Position numbers and translations under genes: made by a program. From positions 15,762-47,819 of the forward strand of contig JAHZAW010000036.1 of the NCBI GenBank assembly GCA_019423725.1: a stretch of DNA of 32,058 nucleotides. The letters are read 5' to 3'. How positions within the stretch are numbered: the stretch's first letter is position 1; the number at the start of each line of letters is the position of its first letter. The notes beneath the pieces are model-generated. The model had not been told where the DNA came from, searched no databases, and worked only from the letters and a program-made list of their open reading frames with translations. Below, piece after piece: positions 24,072 to 31,916 of this stretch. The stretch comes from Clostridiales bacterium. GTDB lineage: Bacteria; Bacillota; Clostridia; Lachnospirales; Anaerotignaceae.

Positions 24072-26052
24072 AAAGGCTGTCTGTCCCTATGACTGCCCCA
24101 CATCATGTGGATTTTTAGCGGTGGTAGAAGAAGGCAGATTAAAGGGCATAAGACCAGATAAAGACCATCCCGCTTCCCAAGGCATATTATGCAGAAAAAT
24201 GAGAAACTATGAACGTTCCGTAAACTCGCCTGACAGGATACTGACTCCCCTTATGAGGGACGGCAAAAAAGGTGAGGGCAAATTCAGGCCCATAAGCTGG
24301 GATGAAGCCCTTGAGGACATTGGCTCCAGATGGAAGGATATAATCAAAGAGAATGGGGCGGAAGCTGTGGCATACTGCTATTATTCCGGTGTCATGAGCG
24401 ATATACAGAGACACTGCGGAGAGGCATTTTTCAATAAGATGGGAGCCCTCAGACTTATTAAGACCCTCTGTTCCTCAGCCAAGGGGGTTGGATATTCCTC
24501 TGTTATGGGAAAGACCGGCTGCCTTGACCCCAGGGAGATAGGAGGAGCTGACCTCTATATCGTATGGGGCTCAAATATGACAGCCACAAGGATACAGTCC
24601 ATGCCCGATATAATAAAGGCTAAAAAAGAAGGAAAAAAGGTCATACTCATAGAGGTATGCGCTGAGGCCATGAAACAGTACTGTGATGAAACCATACTCA
24701 TAAAGCCCGGAACAGACGGAGCGCTGGCTCTGGCTATGATGCATGTGCTCGTTAGGGAAGGACTGGCCGATGAAAAATTCCTCAAGGAAAATACAGTAGG
24801 CTATGAGGAGTTCAAGGAGACCCTTCCGGAGTATACGCCTTTATGGGCTGAGAAAATAACAGGAATACCCGCTGAAAATATCGAAAAACTTGCCATTGAA
24901 TACGGCAGGGCAAAATCTCCTGTGATAATCCTTGGAAGCGGCAACTCCAGATATGGAAACGGCGCCATGACCGTAAGGCTCATAACCATACTTTCACATT
25001 TTACGGGGGCATGGATGAGAAACGGCGGTCTCTGCGGATGTACACCCACTGACAGGAGCTATGTCAACGGAAGCCTCATAACAAGGCCCGACTTCAGGAC
25101 CAATGAAGCTAGCAGCATAAACATCAACCAGCTGGGAGCAGCCGTAAAGGATGGAAAGGTAAAGAGCCTTTATGTTTATGCCTCAAACCCCGCAAACTCC
25201 GTAAGTGATACCAATGCGGTGGTGGAAGGTCTCAAGCGTGATGACTTATTCACTGTGGTGCATGAAAGATTTATGACAGACACCGCCAGATACGCAGACA
25301 TAATCCTTCCCGCCACGTTTTCCGTGGAGCAGAGCGACATATACGAAGCCTATGGATACTGTACCCTGGCTGCTGCAAGGAAGGCTGTGGAACCTGCCGG
25401 TGAGAGCAAAAGCGACTGGGATACATTCAGGCTCCTGGCCGAAAAGATGGGCTATGAAGATGAATACTTCAAACTCAGCGAAGATGAGATGCTGGATAAG
25501 GTGCTCAGTGAGCCCACAGACGCAGTTAAGGAATTGAGCCAGGAGGAAAGGGATATCCTCAAGGAAGGCGGATGGGTGAATATGCCTTATTCCGACCACC
25601 ATGTATGGAAGACAAAGAGCGGAAAAATACAGATAGTAAATGATAAGGCCGGAGAAAGGGTGCCTAAGTTCACGGAAGGCCATGGTGGAGAATATCCCAT
25701 AAGCCTTGTATCTGTCCCTTCGGAATATACCCTTAACTCCATATTCAGTGAACGTAAAGACCTGAAGGATACCAGGGGAGAAATGAAAATATTCATAAAT
25801 ACCGCTGATGCCAAAAAGAGGGGAATAAAGGACGGAGACGACGTTATATGTTTCAATGATATTGGAAAGGTACGTTTTAAGGCTGCTGTTACCGATGCTG
25901 TTGCTGAGGGTGCCGCAGCTGCCGTTGGAATATACGGCCATAGAAATTTTGAAAATGGATTCGGTGTAAATGCCCTCCAGCATGACAGATTATCTGACAG
26001 GGGAGAGGCAACGACCATGAATGACAATACCATAGATATAATACTGGCCTAA
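24055..26052 (+). CDS. Molybdopterin oxidoreductase (DMSO reductase family)
   Basis: 665 residues from ATG 24055, eight bases after AGGAGG; an ATG at 24049 is too close to that site. Cys10, Cys14, Cys18 and Cys46 (CPYDCPTSC and GILCRK) should hold a 4Fe-4S cluster. Cys139 in TLCSSAKGVGY is at the place of the Mo ligand. Mo-bisPGD contacts: DLYIVWGSNMTATR, LIEVCAEAM, IKPGTDGALALAMMHVL, YVYASNPANSVSD, and a C-terminal barrel around NTADAKKRGIKDGDDV. No Tat signal is seen, so it is cytoplasmic. No electron-transfer subunit is adjacent; the substrate is unknown. Co-encoded with mobA, moeA and mobB, which suggests a self-contained unit that supplies its own late cofactor steps. Confidence 0.9.
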   Translation: MSEIIKKAVCPYDCPTSCGFLAVVEEGRLKGIRPDKDHPASQGILCRKMRNYERSVNSPDRILTPLMRDGKKGEGKFRPISWDEALEDIGSRWKDIIKENGAEAVAYCYYSGVMSDIQRHCGEAFFNKMGALRLIKTLCSSAKGVGYSSVMGKTGCLDPREIGGADLYIVWGSNMTATRIQSMPDIIKAKKEGKKVILIEVCAEAMKQYCDETILIKPGTDGALALAMMHVLVREGLADEKFLKENTVGYEEFKETLPEYTPLWAEKITGIPAENIEKLAIEYGRAKSPVIILGSGNSRYGNGAMTVRLITILSHFTGAWMRNGGLCGCTPTDRSYVNGSLITRPDFRTNEASSININQLGAAVKDGKVKSLYVYASNPANSVSDTNAVVEGLKRDDLFTVVHERFMTDTARYADIILPATFSVEQSDIYEAYGYCTLAAARKAVEPAGESKSDWDTFRLLAEKMGYEDEYFKLSEDEMLDKVLSEPTDAVKELSQEERDILKEGGWVNMPYSDHHVWKTKSGKIQIVNDKAGERVPKFTEGHGGEYPISLVSVPSEYTLNSIFSERKDLKDTRGEMKIFINTADAKKRGIKDGDDVICFNDIGKVRFKAAVTDAVAEGAAAAVGIYGHRNFENGFGVNALQHDRLSDRGEATTMNDNTIDIILA

Positions 26053-26078
26053 AGCAGCAAAATATTAAGGAATAAAAC

Positions 26079-26111
26079 AAAAGGCAGCCCGTAAAATACG
26101 GGCTGCCTTTT
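26079..26111. terminator. Bidirectional terminator between convergent genes
   Basis: AAAAGGCAGCCCGT pairs with ACGGGCTGCCTTTT around AAAAT. T runs are present on both strands, so it can end the molybdenum operon and the convergent 26136 gene. Confidence 0.92.
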
Positions 26112-26135
26112 ATGTTCCTTCATTATATATCAATA

Positions 26136-26960
26136 TTAAATCTCACCATCAATGGTGCTGTTAGATAAAATATCCCTGTCACAGTTCTCAAGGACGGCCT
26201 CATCCTTTGAGAGTATATAGAAAAATACCGCTGTGGAGCTGTTTTCAAAATATTTGGCGTATATCCTGCCGTGCATATTTATGGGAGCAAACTCATCACC
26301 ATCCACAGAAAATGAAGGTATGCCGTACTGTAAATATGACACGTCAAATTTGGAATACTCATGGGCGGGGCTACTGGCGGTGATGTCCACATCATATTTT
26401 ATCCATCCGTCATATCCGGCATAGGCCACGCCGCTTTCCACATCATCTATAGAACTTTCAAATACCATATCATCTGTATCAAGGCCAAAGGGCCTGAGCA
26501 CGAGATATTCCAGGTCGAACTCAGGTATTTTTGTGACATCATCAATATCAGGGATACCATCTGAGAAACCATAGGGCTCTCCGTCTGTGGTTTCCGTTAT
26601 ATATGCCCCGTAAAATGCTCCAAAATAAGGAGAGTCAGGATCAAAGAGCCTGCTGCACCCATGAAGCAGGGAAAATGATGGAAAGTTATACATGATAGTC
26701 AGAGATACGTCATCCCGTCCGATATAATGGTCAAACCCTGGACTGTCGTTGAAGGTCATAACAAATGGGTACCAGTCTGAATATCCGGTGGACAGCCCGC
26801 CGGGTATATTTATTTCAAAGCCCTTTTCAGCCTGTACCGATGACCTGCTGTGGTATGCGCTGTAGGGGAGCATCACAGCCATGCTTCTGAAAAGCGCAAA
26901 GGGCGGTGAAAATACTACGGCCAGAACTATTATTATAATAATGAAAGTACGTTTTTTCAT
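26136..26960 (-). CDS. Membrane-anchored or secreted protein of unknown function
   Basis: 274 residues from ATG 26960 (MKKRTF), with AGAGGA eight bases upstream; an extension to 27017 lacks a site. Residues 4-22 are an N-terminal hydrophobic segment (signal or anchor), followed by a long extracellular part rich in Asp, Tyr, Ser and Phe with no motif I recognise. The composition (many aromatic and acidic residues, few Lys) suggests a beta-rich exported domain. Convergent with the molybdenum operon and divergent from the mgtE leader. Confidence 0.65.
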   Translation of the reverse strand: MKKRTFIIIIIVLAVVFSPPFALFRSMAVMLPYSAYHSRSSVQAEKGFEINIPGGLSTGYSDWYPFVMTFNDSPGFDHYIGRDDVSLTIMYNFPSFSLLHGCSRLFDPDSPYFGAFYGAYITETTDGEPYGFSDGIPDIDDVTKIPEFDLEYLVLRPFGLDTDDMVFESSIDDVESGVAYAGYDGWIKYDVDITASSPAHEYSKFDVSYLQYGIPSFSVDGDEFAPINMHGRIYAKYFENSSTAVFFYILSKDEAVLENCDRDILSNSTIDGEI

Positions 26961-27016
26961 GATATCGATCCTCTTTATGGCTGAAACCCAAAATACATGC
27001 CACTGCCTTAAATGCA

Positions 27017-27045
27017 ATTATATCATATGGGAGAGGGGTTGTCAC
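27017..27045 (-). promoter_or_regulatory. Promoter of the 26136 gene
   Basis: GTGACA (27045-27040), 17 bases, TATAAT (27022-27017) on the minus strand. Between here and 27215 I see only AT-rich sequence. Confidence 0.65.
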
Positions 27046-27215
27046 AAGGACACGCATATTAAATTGAAAGCTTAAAAATATACCGGGCAATAGGGGAGTG
27101 CAATGGTCAGTAAAAGGTCAGGTAAAAAGCAGGCAGTTCTCCGCCAGTATGAAGATCATTAGGAATTATATGTAAATGTTCATAAATATTTAAAATTCTG
27201 TTAACCAAAATTTTG

Positions 27216-27244
27216 TTGATTTAATCGGCGGTTGATGATAAAAT
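27216..27244 (+). promoter_or_regulatory. Promoter of the micro-ORF and mgtE
   Basis: TTGATT (27216-27221), 17 bases, TAAAAT (27239-27244); start near 27251, some 30 bases before the micro-ORF. Confidence 0.75.
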
Positions 27245-27281
27245 AACAAATATGATTAAATTAATGAGAGGTGAGAATGTT

Positions 27282-27371
27282 ATGGATAGTTGTGGCAGTT
27301 GCGGGCGATGTGACAGTGACAGGTGTGATATAGACGATGTACTGCGGCAGTATTCACGACATTCTGCCTGA
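27282..27371 (+). CDS. 29-residue Cys- and Asp-rich leader peptide
   Basis: ATG 27282 has the good ribosome binding site AGAGGTGAG six bases upstream. The 29-residue product contains CGSCGRCDSDRC (residues 4-15) and DIDD (16-19): four Cys in a C-x2-C-x2-C-x4-C array and six Asp. The tail VLRQYSRHSA is basic. Its last ten codons form the left arm, loop and right arm of a terminator, and its TGA stop lies exactly in the bulge of that stem. This layout fits a regulatory leader peptide for mgtE, 159 bases downstream. A free metal-binding micropeptide is the alternative. No homologue is known to me. Confidence 0.6.
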   Translation: MDSCGSCGRCDSDRCDIDDVLRQYSRHSA

Positions 27372-27383
27372 GCGGTATTTTTT
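27340..27383 (+). terminator. Attenuator-type terminator overlapping the micro-ORF
   Basis: TACTGCGGCAG (27340-27350) pairs with CTGCC (27364-27368) and GCGGTA (27372-27377), the three bulged bases TGA being the micro-ORF stop. Loop of 13 bases; six T residues follow (27378-27383). An upstream GGCAGT (27294-27299) can pair with ACTGC of the left arm or CTGCC of the right arm and could act as antiterminator. Confidence 0.7.
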
Positions 27384-27529
27384 ATTATGCCCATCACTTT
27401 TCAGCCTTCAATTAAAACAGAGATATCTTTTCTGCTTGAGGGATCGAAAGCGGTGGTTTTTTTATGCCCTTTTTCGGATAAGATATCTATTGATTGTGTT
27501 TTTAGATCTTATTGCAAGGGGTGAGAAGA

Positions 27530-28951
27530 ATGGAAAAAGAAAGAAAAAATATGACAGCCGGTGTTCCTGAAAGACCCGACTATGAAAAAGAACTTATCGA
27601 AATAATAAAAAGCAATGAACCTGATTCCGTTATAAGAGAGAAATTAAACGATTATCATGAAAATGATATAGCCGATGTGCTGGAGAGCCTTACGGCATTT
27701 GAAAGGAAGAAACTTTACCGCATACTTGGTGTTGAGAAGGTATCGGAGATATTCGCATACCTGGAGGACGAAGTCGTTAAGTATGTGGAAGAGCTCGACC
27801 CCGAAAAGGCAGCGGACATCATCGAGTCTATGGATGCCGATGATGCCGTGGATATACTGGACGAACTGGAAGATGACAAAAGCGGCGAGATCATAAAACT
27901 TATGGACGCTGATGCCAGACAGGACATCGACCTTATCCTTTCCTATGATGATGACGAGATCGGAAGCAGGATGACAACGAATTTCGTGTCGATAAAAAGA
28001 GGCTCCACCATCAGACAGGCTATGAAAGCCCTGGTGGACCAGGCTGCGGAAAATGACAATATATCTACCCTTTATGTGGTAAATGATGACGATACGTTTT
28101 ATGGTGCCGTTGATCTGAAGGACCTCATAATAGCAAGGGATTATATGGACTTTGAAAGTCTCATAACTACATCCTATCCCTATGTTTACGCTGAGGAAAA
28201 AACAGAGGAATGTATCGAAGAACTGAAGGATTATTCAGAGGACTCCATACCTGTACTCGATAATGCTAATAAACTCCTTGGTGTAATCACATCCCAGGAC
28301 ATCGTAGAAGCAGTAGACGAAGAAATGGGCGATGACTACGCAAAACTCGCCGGCTTGACAGCTGAAGAGGACCTCAATGAGCCATTTATACAGAGTGTGA
28401 AAAAACGTATGCCCTGGCTCATACTGCTGCTGTTTTTAGGACTTATCGTATCATCTGTAGTTGGAATATTTGAGTCGGTTGTATCACAGATAACGCTGGT
28501 GGTATGTTTCCAGTCACTTATACTTGATATGGCCGGAAACGTAGGAACCCAGTCTCTGGCTGTTACGATCCGTGTGCTTATGGATGAGAACCTTTCAGGA
28601 GGGCAGCAGCTCAAACTTATACTGAAGGAAATGAGAGTTGGCTTTACAAATGGTATGATACTTGGTGTATTGTCGTTCATATGCGTAGGCGGATATATTT
28701 TCTTGGCAAAGGCTAAAAGTGCCATGTTTTCATTTGCGGTGTCCGGATGTATTGGAGTATCATTGGTTGTTGCCATGGTGATCTCAAGTTTTGTTGGCAC
28801 GGCAGTACCTATTTTCTTCAAGAAGATAAAGGTTGACCCTGCTGTAGCTTCAGGTCCCCTTATCACGACTATAAATGACCTTGTGGCTGTTGTTGCCTAT
28901 TATGGAATAGTATGGATACTGCTTATCAACACACTGAGCCTGGTGGAATAA
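27530..28951 (+). CDS. mgtE: MgtE family magnesium transporter
   Basis: 473 residues from ATG 27530 with AGGGGTGAG upstream; a TTG 18 bases earlier covers that site. N-terminal helical superfamily domain (about 10-130, repeated DPEKAADIIESMDADDAVDIL pattern in parts), paired CBS domains (about 135-260) that sense cytosolic Mg, a plug helix, then five membrane segments from about residue 285. Conserved pore motifs: AGNVGTQSLA and VDPAVASGPLITTINDL. Complete. It imports Mg2+ and closes when cytosolic Mg is high. The 158-base leader between the micro-ORF and the gene is T-rich and holds a weak second hairpin (AGGG with CCCT, about 27441-27476). No M-box or ykoK signature was found. Confidence 0.94.
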   Translation: MEKERKNMTAGVPERPDYEKELIEIIKSNEPDSVIREKLNDYHENDIADVLESLTAFERKKLYRILGVEKVSEIFAYLEDEVVKYVEELDPEKAADIIESMDADDAVDILDELEDDKSGEIIKLMDADARQDIDLILSYDDDEIGSRMTTNFVSIKRGSTIRQAMKALVDQAAENDNISTLYVVNDDDTFYGAVDLKDLIIARDYMDFESLITTSYPYVYAEEKTEECIEELKDYSEDSIPVLDNANKLLGVITSQDIVEAVDEEMGDDYAKLAGLTAEEDLNEPFIQSVKKRMPWLILLLFLGLIVSSVVGIFESVVSQITLVVCFQSLILDMAGNVGTQSLAVTIRVLMDENLSGGQQLKLILKEMRVGFTNGMILGVLSFICVGGYIFLAKAKSAMFSFAVSGCIGVSLVVAMVISSFVGTAVPIFFKKIKVDPAVASGPLITTINDLVAVVAYYGIVWILLINTLSLVE

Positions 28952-28955
28952 ACAG

Positions 28956-28984
28956 TTGTATATGGGCGCCCGAATTGTTATAAT
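28956..28984 (+). promoter_or_regulatory. Promoter of the PhzF-family gene
   Basis: TTGTAT (28956-28961), 17 bases, TATAAT (28979-28984), right after the mgtE stop. Confidence 0.65.
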
Positions 28985-29028
28985 ATAAAAAATAACTGTA
29001 GAATATTAATACAAAGGGGAAAGTGCAG

Positions 29029-29991
29029 ATGGCAAATAAATACGGAATGGTAAAATGCTATTTTGAACACGGACTCTGGTCTTCAAATCAGGTCAAGGAC
29101 GCCGTAACAAAGGGCCTGATCACATCGGAGGAATACAGGGAAATAACCGGAGAAAACTTTGATGTGGCTTATTTAAAGGAACGTGTCAGCAAAAATAAGA
29201 AAAATAAAACCATTAGACAATATATAGTTGATGCTTTTACGGATGAGGTGTTTTCTGGAAACCCTGCTGCCGTATGTATTCTTAACAATCCCATATCAGA
29301 TGAATTAATGCAGAAGATAGCCATTGAAAACAGACTGGTGGAAACTACATTTGTTCTTAAAAAGGGCAATTCATACGGTTTGAGATGGTTTACGGCCAAG
29401 GGCGAGATAGATATGTGCGGACATGCTGTGCTGGCTGCGGCCTATGTTATCCTCAATTTTTATGAGAAAAACAAAGAGGTCATAGAATTTGACACCCTTG
29501 ACGGAAAAATAACGATATTTAAGAATGATGATGTATATGAAATGGACTTCCCTCAGTATCAGCTGAAAAAAATACCCGTTACCGATGATATGGTGGAAGC
29601 CATAGGAGCTCCGGTAAAGGAGGCTTATCTGGGAAGGGATCTGCTTCTGGTGCTCAATGACGAAGATACTGTAATAAATCTTAAGCCCGATATGGAAAAG
29701 CTCACCCATCTCCATGGCCTTATAACCCATGTTACGGCCAGGGGAAGCAGATATGACTGTGTTGCCCGTTCATTTTCACCTAAGATAGGAACCGATGAAG
29801 ACCCTGTCTGCGGTCTTGGACACTGTTATATTGCTCCCTACTGGAGGGAAAAGCTCGGACAGAATGTGCTTGTTTCCCGCCAGGTATCCAAAAGAGGCGG
29901 TACGGTGTACTGCAAGATGATAAAGGAAGGACGAGTAAGGCTCTGCGGAAAGGCTGCTCTGTACGCTGAAGCGGATATATATGTGGATTGA
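29029..29991 (+). CDS. PhzF-family isomerase with N-terminal XkdX-like segment
   Basis: 320 residues from ATG 29029, eight bases after AAGGGGA. Residues 1-44 (KCYFEHGLWSSNQVKDAV, KGLITSEEYREITGENF) match the short XkdX protein found in Firmicutes phage tail modules. A Lys-rich linker (50-60) follows. Residues 61-320 are a complete PhzF fold: YIVDAFTDEVFSGNPAAVC, the putative catalytic Glu105 in LVETTFV, GEIDMCGHAVLAAAY (about 125-139), EDPVCGLGHCYIAPYW and QVSKRGGTVYC. PhzF proteins catalyse isomerisation or epimerisation of small amino or dihydro-aromatic acids; the substrate is unknown. The open frame is continuous across the junction. Confidence 0.88.
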   Translation: MANKYGMVKCYFEHGLWSSNQVKDAVTKGLITSEEYREITGENFDVAYLKERVSKNKKNKTIRQYIVDAFTDEVFSGNPAAVCILNNPISDELMQKIAIENRLVETTFVLKKGNSYGLRWFTAKGEIDMCGHAVLAAAYVILNFYEKNKEVIEFDTLDGKITIFKNDDVYEMDFPQYQLKKIPVTDDMVEAIGAPVKEAYLGRDLLLVLNDEDTVINLKPDMEKLTHLHGLITHVTARGSRYDCVARSFSPKIGTDEDPVCGLGHCYIAPYWREKLGQNVLVSRQVSKRGGTVYCKMIKEGRVRLCGKAALYAEADIYVD

Positions 29992-30040
29992 TATTAAGTA
30001 TTAAGATACATTAGATACTATATTGTAATGTAATGATGTG

Positions 30041-30070
30041 AAACCTCTCTAAATATTAGAGAGGTTTTTT
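30041..30070 (+). terminator. Rho-independent terminator
   Basis: AACCTCTCTA pairs with TAGAGAGGTT around AATAT, followed by T residues. Ends the PhzF-family gene. Confidence 0.92.
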
Positions 30071-30094
30071 GTATACCATTTCTTTGTTTTAATC

Positions 30095-30123
30095 TTGACA
30101 AACTTTGTTAAATGTTTTACAAT
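30095..30123 (+). promoter_or_regulatory. Strong promoter of the triple-repeat protein gene
   Basis: TTGACA (30095-30100), 17 bases, TACAAT (30118-30123), in AT-rich surroundings. The start is near 30130, leaving a 100-base leader without evident structure. The boxes are identical to those of the rRNA-type promoter at 31881. Confidence 0.85.
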
Positions 30124-30229
30124 ATAATCAAGATAAGGGAAACGAATCACATAAGAAAAAATAATGAAAAATCAAGGAAATACTTAAAATAGACGGTTAA
30201 GTATTATTTGAACAGGGGAGGTCTTTACT

Positions 30230-30847
30230 ATGACATGTGAAAAATTATTTAACAAAGCTTGTGAAGAAAAAATGCACGGAAGACTTGAAAGAGCATATGA
30301 ATTATTTGCAGAAGTTGTTCATAATTATCCCGGAACAGACGACGCTATATATGCAAACGAAGAAATGACAATGCTTTCAGTTGCCAACGCATCAGAGTAT
30401 GACTACATCCCTTCATTTGTTGAAGACGAAGAAATTGCATGTGAAAAGTTATACGACAGAGCCTGTGAAGAAAAAGCTGCCGGAAACTTAGAAAGAGCAT
30501 ATGAGATATTCGCAGAAGTTGTAAACGGATATCCCGGAACAACATTCGCTATCTATGCAAACGATGAAATGATAAGGCTTTCAGTTATGAATGCTACAGA
30601 ATATGCACACATTCCTTCATACATCGAGAGCGAAGCTGAAAAATGTGAAAAACTTCTCAATAAGGCTTATGACGAAAAGGCTTACGGATGCCAGGAGAAG
30701 GCATATGAATTATTCGCAGAGGTAGTTCACGATTACCCCGGAACAATATTCGCGATCTATGCAAATGAAGAAATGACAAGACTTTCAGTAAGAAATACAG
30801 CAGACAGCTATACTCCTTCATATGTAGAGGAAGAAGCTATCGCTTAA
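30230..30847 (+). CDS. Protein made of three 68-residue TPR-like repeats
   Basis: 205 residues, ribosome binding site GGGGAGG. After Met-Thr the whole protein is three tandem copies of one unit: residues 3-70, 71-138 and 139-205. Each runs CEKL..A..EK..G..E+AYE.FAEVV..YPGT..AIYAN+EM..LSV.N......PS+.E. The A-x7-A-x2-YP pattern is that of a TPR/YbgF-like helical hairpin. No signal peptide; acidic; one or two Cys per repeat. It probably mediates protein binding in the cytoplasm; function unknown. The strong promoter and preferred codons suggest high expression. Confidence 0.8.
   Translation: MTCEKLFNKACEEKMHGRLERAYELFAEVVHNYPGTDDAIYANEEMTMLSVANASEYDYIPSFVEDEEIACEKLYDRACEEKAAGNLERAYEIFAEVVNGYPGTTFAIYANDEMIRLSVMNATEYAHIPSYIESEAEKCEKLLNKAYDEKAYGCQEKAYELFAEVVHDYPGTIFAIYANEEMTRLSVRNTADSYTPSYVEEEAIA
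30230..30847 (+). repeat. Three tandem 204-base coding repeats
   Basis: Units at 30236-30439, 30440-30643 and 30644-30844 (the last one codon shorter). Similarity is clear in protein and visible in DNA, for example around the YPGT and IYAN codons, which points to duplication within the gene. Confidence 0.8.
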
Positions 30848-30886
30848 ATTTTTAAAGGACAAATTAATTAAGCAGCATCTTAAAGG

Positions 30887-30933
30887 AGCGCCCTTCGGCA
30901 TAATGGGTATGCCGGAGGGCGCTTTATGTTTTA
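30887..30933 (+). terminator. Terminator after the triple-repeat gene
   Basis: AGCGCCCTTCGGCAT (30887-30901) pairs with ATGCCGGAGGGCGCT (30909-30923), one mismatch, followed by a T-rich tail (TTTATGTTTT). Confidence 0.88.
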
Positions 30934-30945
30934 AATATTCAGGTA

Positions 30946-30974
30946 TTGAAAAGGTCCTACAAATTTCATATAAT
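30946..30974 (+). promoter_or_regulatory. Promoter of the sirtuin gene
   Basis: TTGAAA (30946-30951), 17 bases, TATAAT (30969-30974); start near 30981, about 40 bases before the gene. Confidence 0.8.
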
Positions 30975-31021
30975 ATAGATAGTGTTTTTCAGCACAATCA
31001 TTTTTTCAGGGAGGGATATAT

Positions 31022-31756
31022 ATGAGCCCGGAAGTTTTAGAGTTAAAGAATTTGATAGACAACAGCAGTAATATCGTGTTTTTTGGCGGAGCAGGCGTGT
31101 CTACTGAGAGCAATATACCTGATTTCAGAAGTGAAAATGGTATTTATAACGCGGTCAATCAGTATGGCTATCCTCCGGAGACAATGCTCAGCCACAGTTT
31201 TTTTGTGTCACATCCTGAGATCTTCTTTGATTATCTAAGAAAGACTCTTATTTATCCCGACGCAAAACCTAATAATGCCCATATAGGTTTGGCAAAACTT
31301 GAACAGATGGGAAAACTTAAGGCTGTAGTGACTCAGAATATAGATAACCTGCATCAGATGGCAGGAAGCAAAAATGTTTTTGAGCTCCACGGGACCTTAT
31401 ATAAAAACTACTGTGTTAAATGTGGAAAGAAATTTGACATAGACTACATATTGAACAGCACCGGAATACCTAAATGTGATAAATGCGGAGGTATCGTACG
31501 TCCTGATGTTGTACTCTATGAGGAGGGCCTGGACGGTTCCACCATATATGGAGCTGTGGCAGCCATTGAAAAGGCTGATGTGCTCATAGTTGGAGGAACA
31601 TCTCTGAATGTATATCCCGCTGCGGGACTTATCGACTACTATAGAGGAAATAAACTGGTGCTCATTAATAAGAGCGTTACTCCCTATGATGGAAGAGCCA
31701 ATCTTATCATAAGAGAAAAGATAGGAGAGGTTTTCAAGGAAGTACTTGGACTGTGA
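31022..31756 (+). CDS. cobB: NAD-dependent protein deacylase, sirtuin
   Basis: 244 residues, a compact bacterial sirtuin, ribosome binding site GGGAGGG. NAD site GAGVSTESNIPDFRS (24-37), TQNIDNLHQ (104-112), catalytic His123 in ELHG, zinc Cys131, Cys134, Cys152 and Cys155, then GGTSLNVYPAAGL. It removes acyl groups from lysine using NAD+ and makes nicotinamide and O-acyl-ADP-ribose. The residues after RPDVVLY lack the Tyr-x-x-Arg of class III desuccinylases, so deacetylation is the likely activity. It has its own promoter and terminator. Confidence 0.93.
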   Translation: MSPEVLELKNLIDNSSNIVFFGGAGVSTESNIPDFRSENGIYNAVNQYGYPPETMLSHSFFVSHPEIFFDYLRKTLIYPDAKPNNAHIGLAKLEQMGKLKAVVTQNIDNLHQMAGSKNVFELHGTLYKNYCVKCGKKFDIDYILNSTGIPKCDKCGGIVRPDVVLYEEGLDGSTIYGAVAAIEKADVLIVGGTSLNVYPAAGLIDYYRGNKLVLINKSVTPYDGRANLIIREKIGEVFKEVLGL

Positions 31757-31793
31757 TTACATTTATATATAAATGTATATATAATGAAATGAT

Positions 31794-31821
31794 GGCAGCG
31801 CTTTTATGGGCGCTGCCTTTT
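31794..31821 (+). terminator. Terminator after the sirtuin gene
   Basis: GGCAGCGC (31794-31801) pairs with GCGCTGCC (31810-31817) around TTTTATGG, followed by TTTT. Confidence 0.9.
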
Positions 31822-31880
31822 ATATAACTGGAAGAATAAAATATATTTTTCAATTTTCGTTAAATTAATTTAAAAAAACC

Positions 31881-31909
31881 TTGACAAATATTATATGCTT
31901 TGTTACAAT
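31881..31909 (+). promoter_or_regulatory. rRNA-type promoter
   Basis: TTGACA (31881-31886), 17 bases, TACAAT (31904-31909), preceded by an A/T-rich UP-like stretch (31857-31880). Near-consensus, as in rRNA operons of Firmicutes. Confidence 0.8.
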
Positions 31910-31916
31910 CAATAAT

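Noticed and set aside
25246..25983. 245-codon open frame on the minus strand inside the molybdoenzyme gene
   Set aside because: The opposite frame codes for a complete conserved enzyme; this one has no site or motif.
27251..27529. M-box (ykoK) magnesium riboswitch upstream of mgtE
   Set aside because: None of the conserved M-box segments could be found; the leader is instead a micro-ORF with a hairpin.
29029..29160. Prophage remnant suggested by the XkdX-like segment
   Set aside because: No other phage gene, integrase or attachment repeat was seen nearby.
30230..30847. CRISPR-like or mobile repeat array
   Set aside because: The repeats are in-frame coding units of 204 bases with no spacer pattern.
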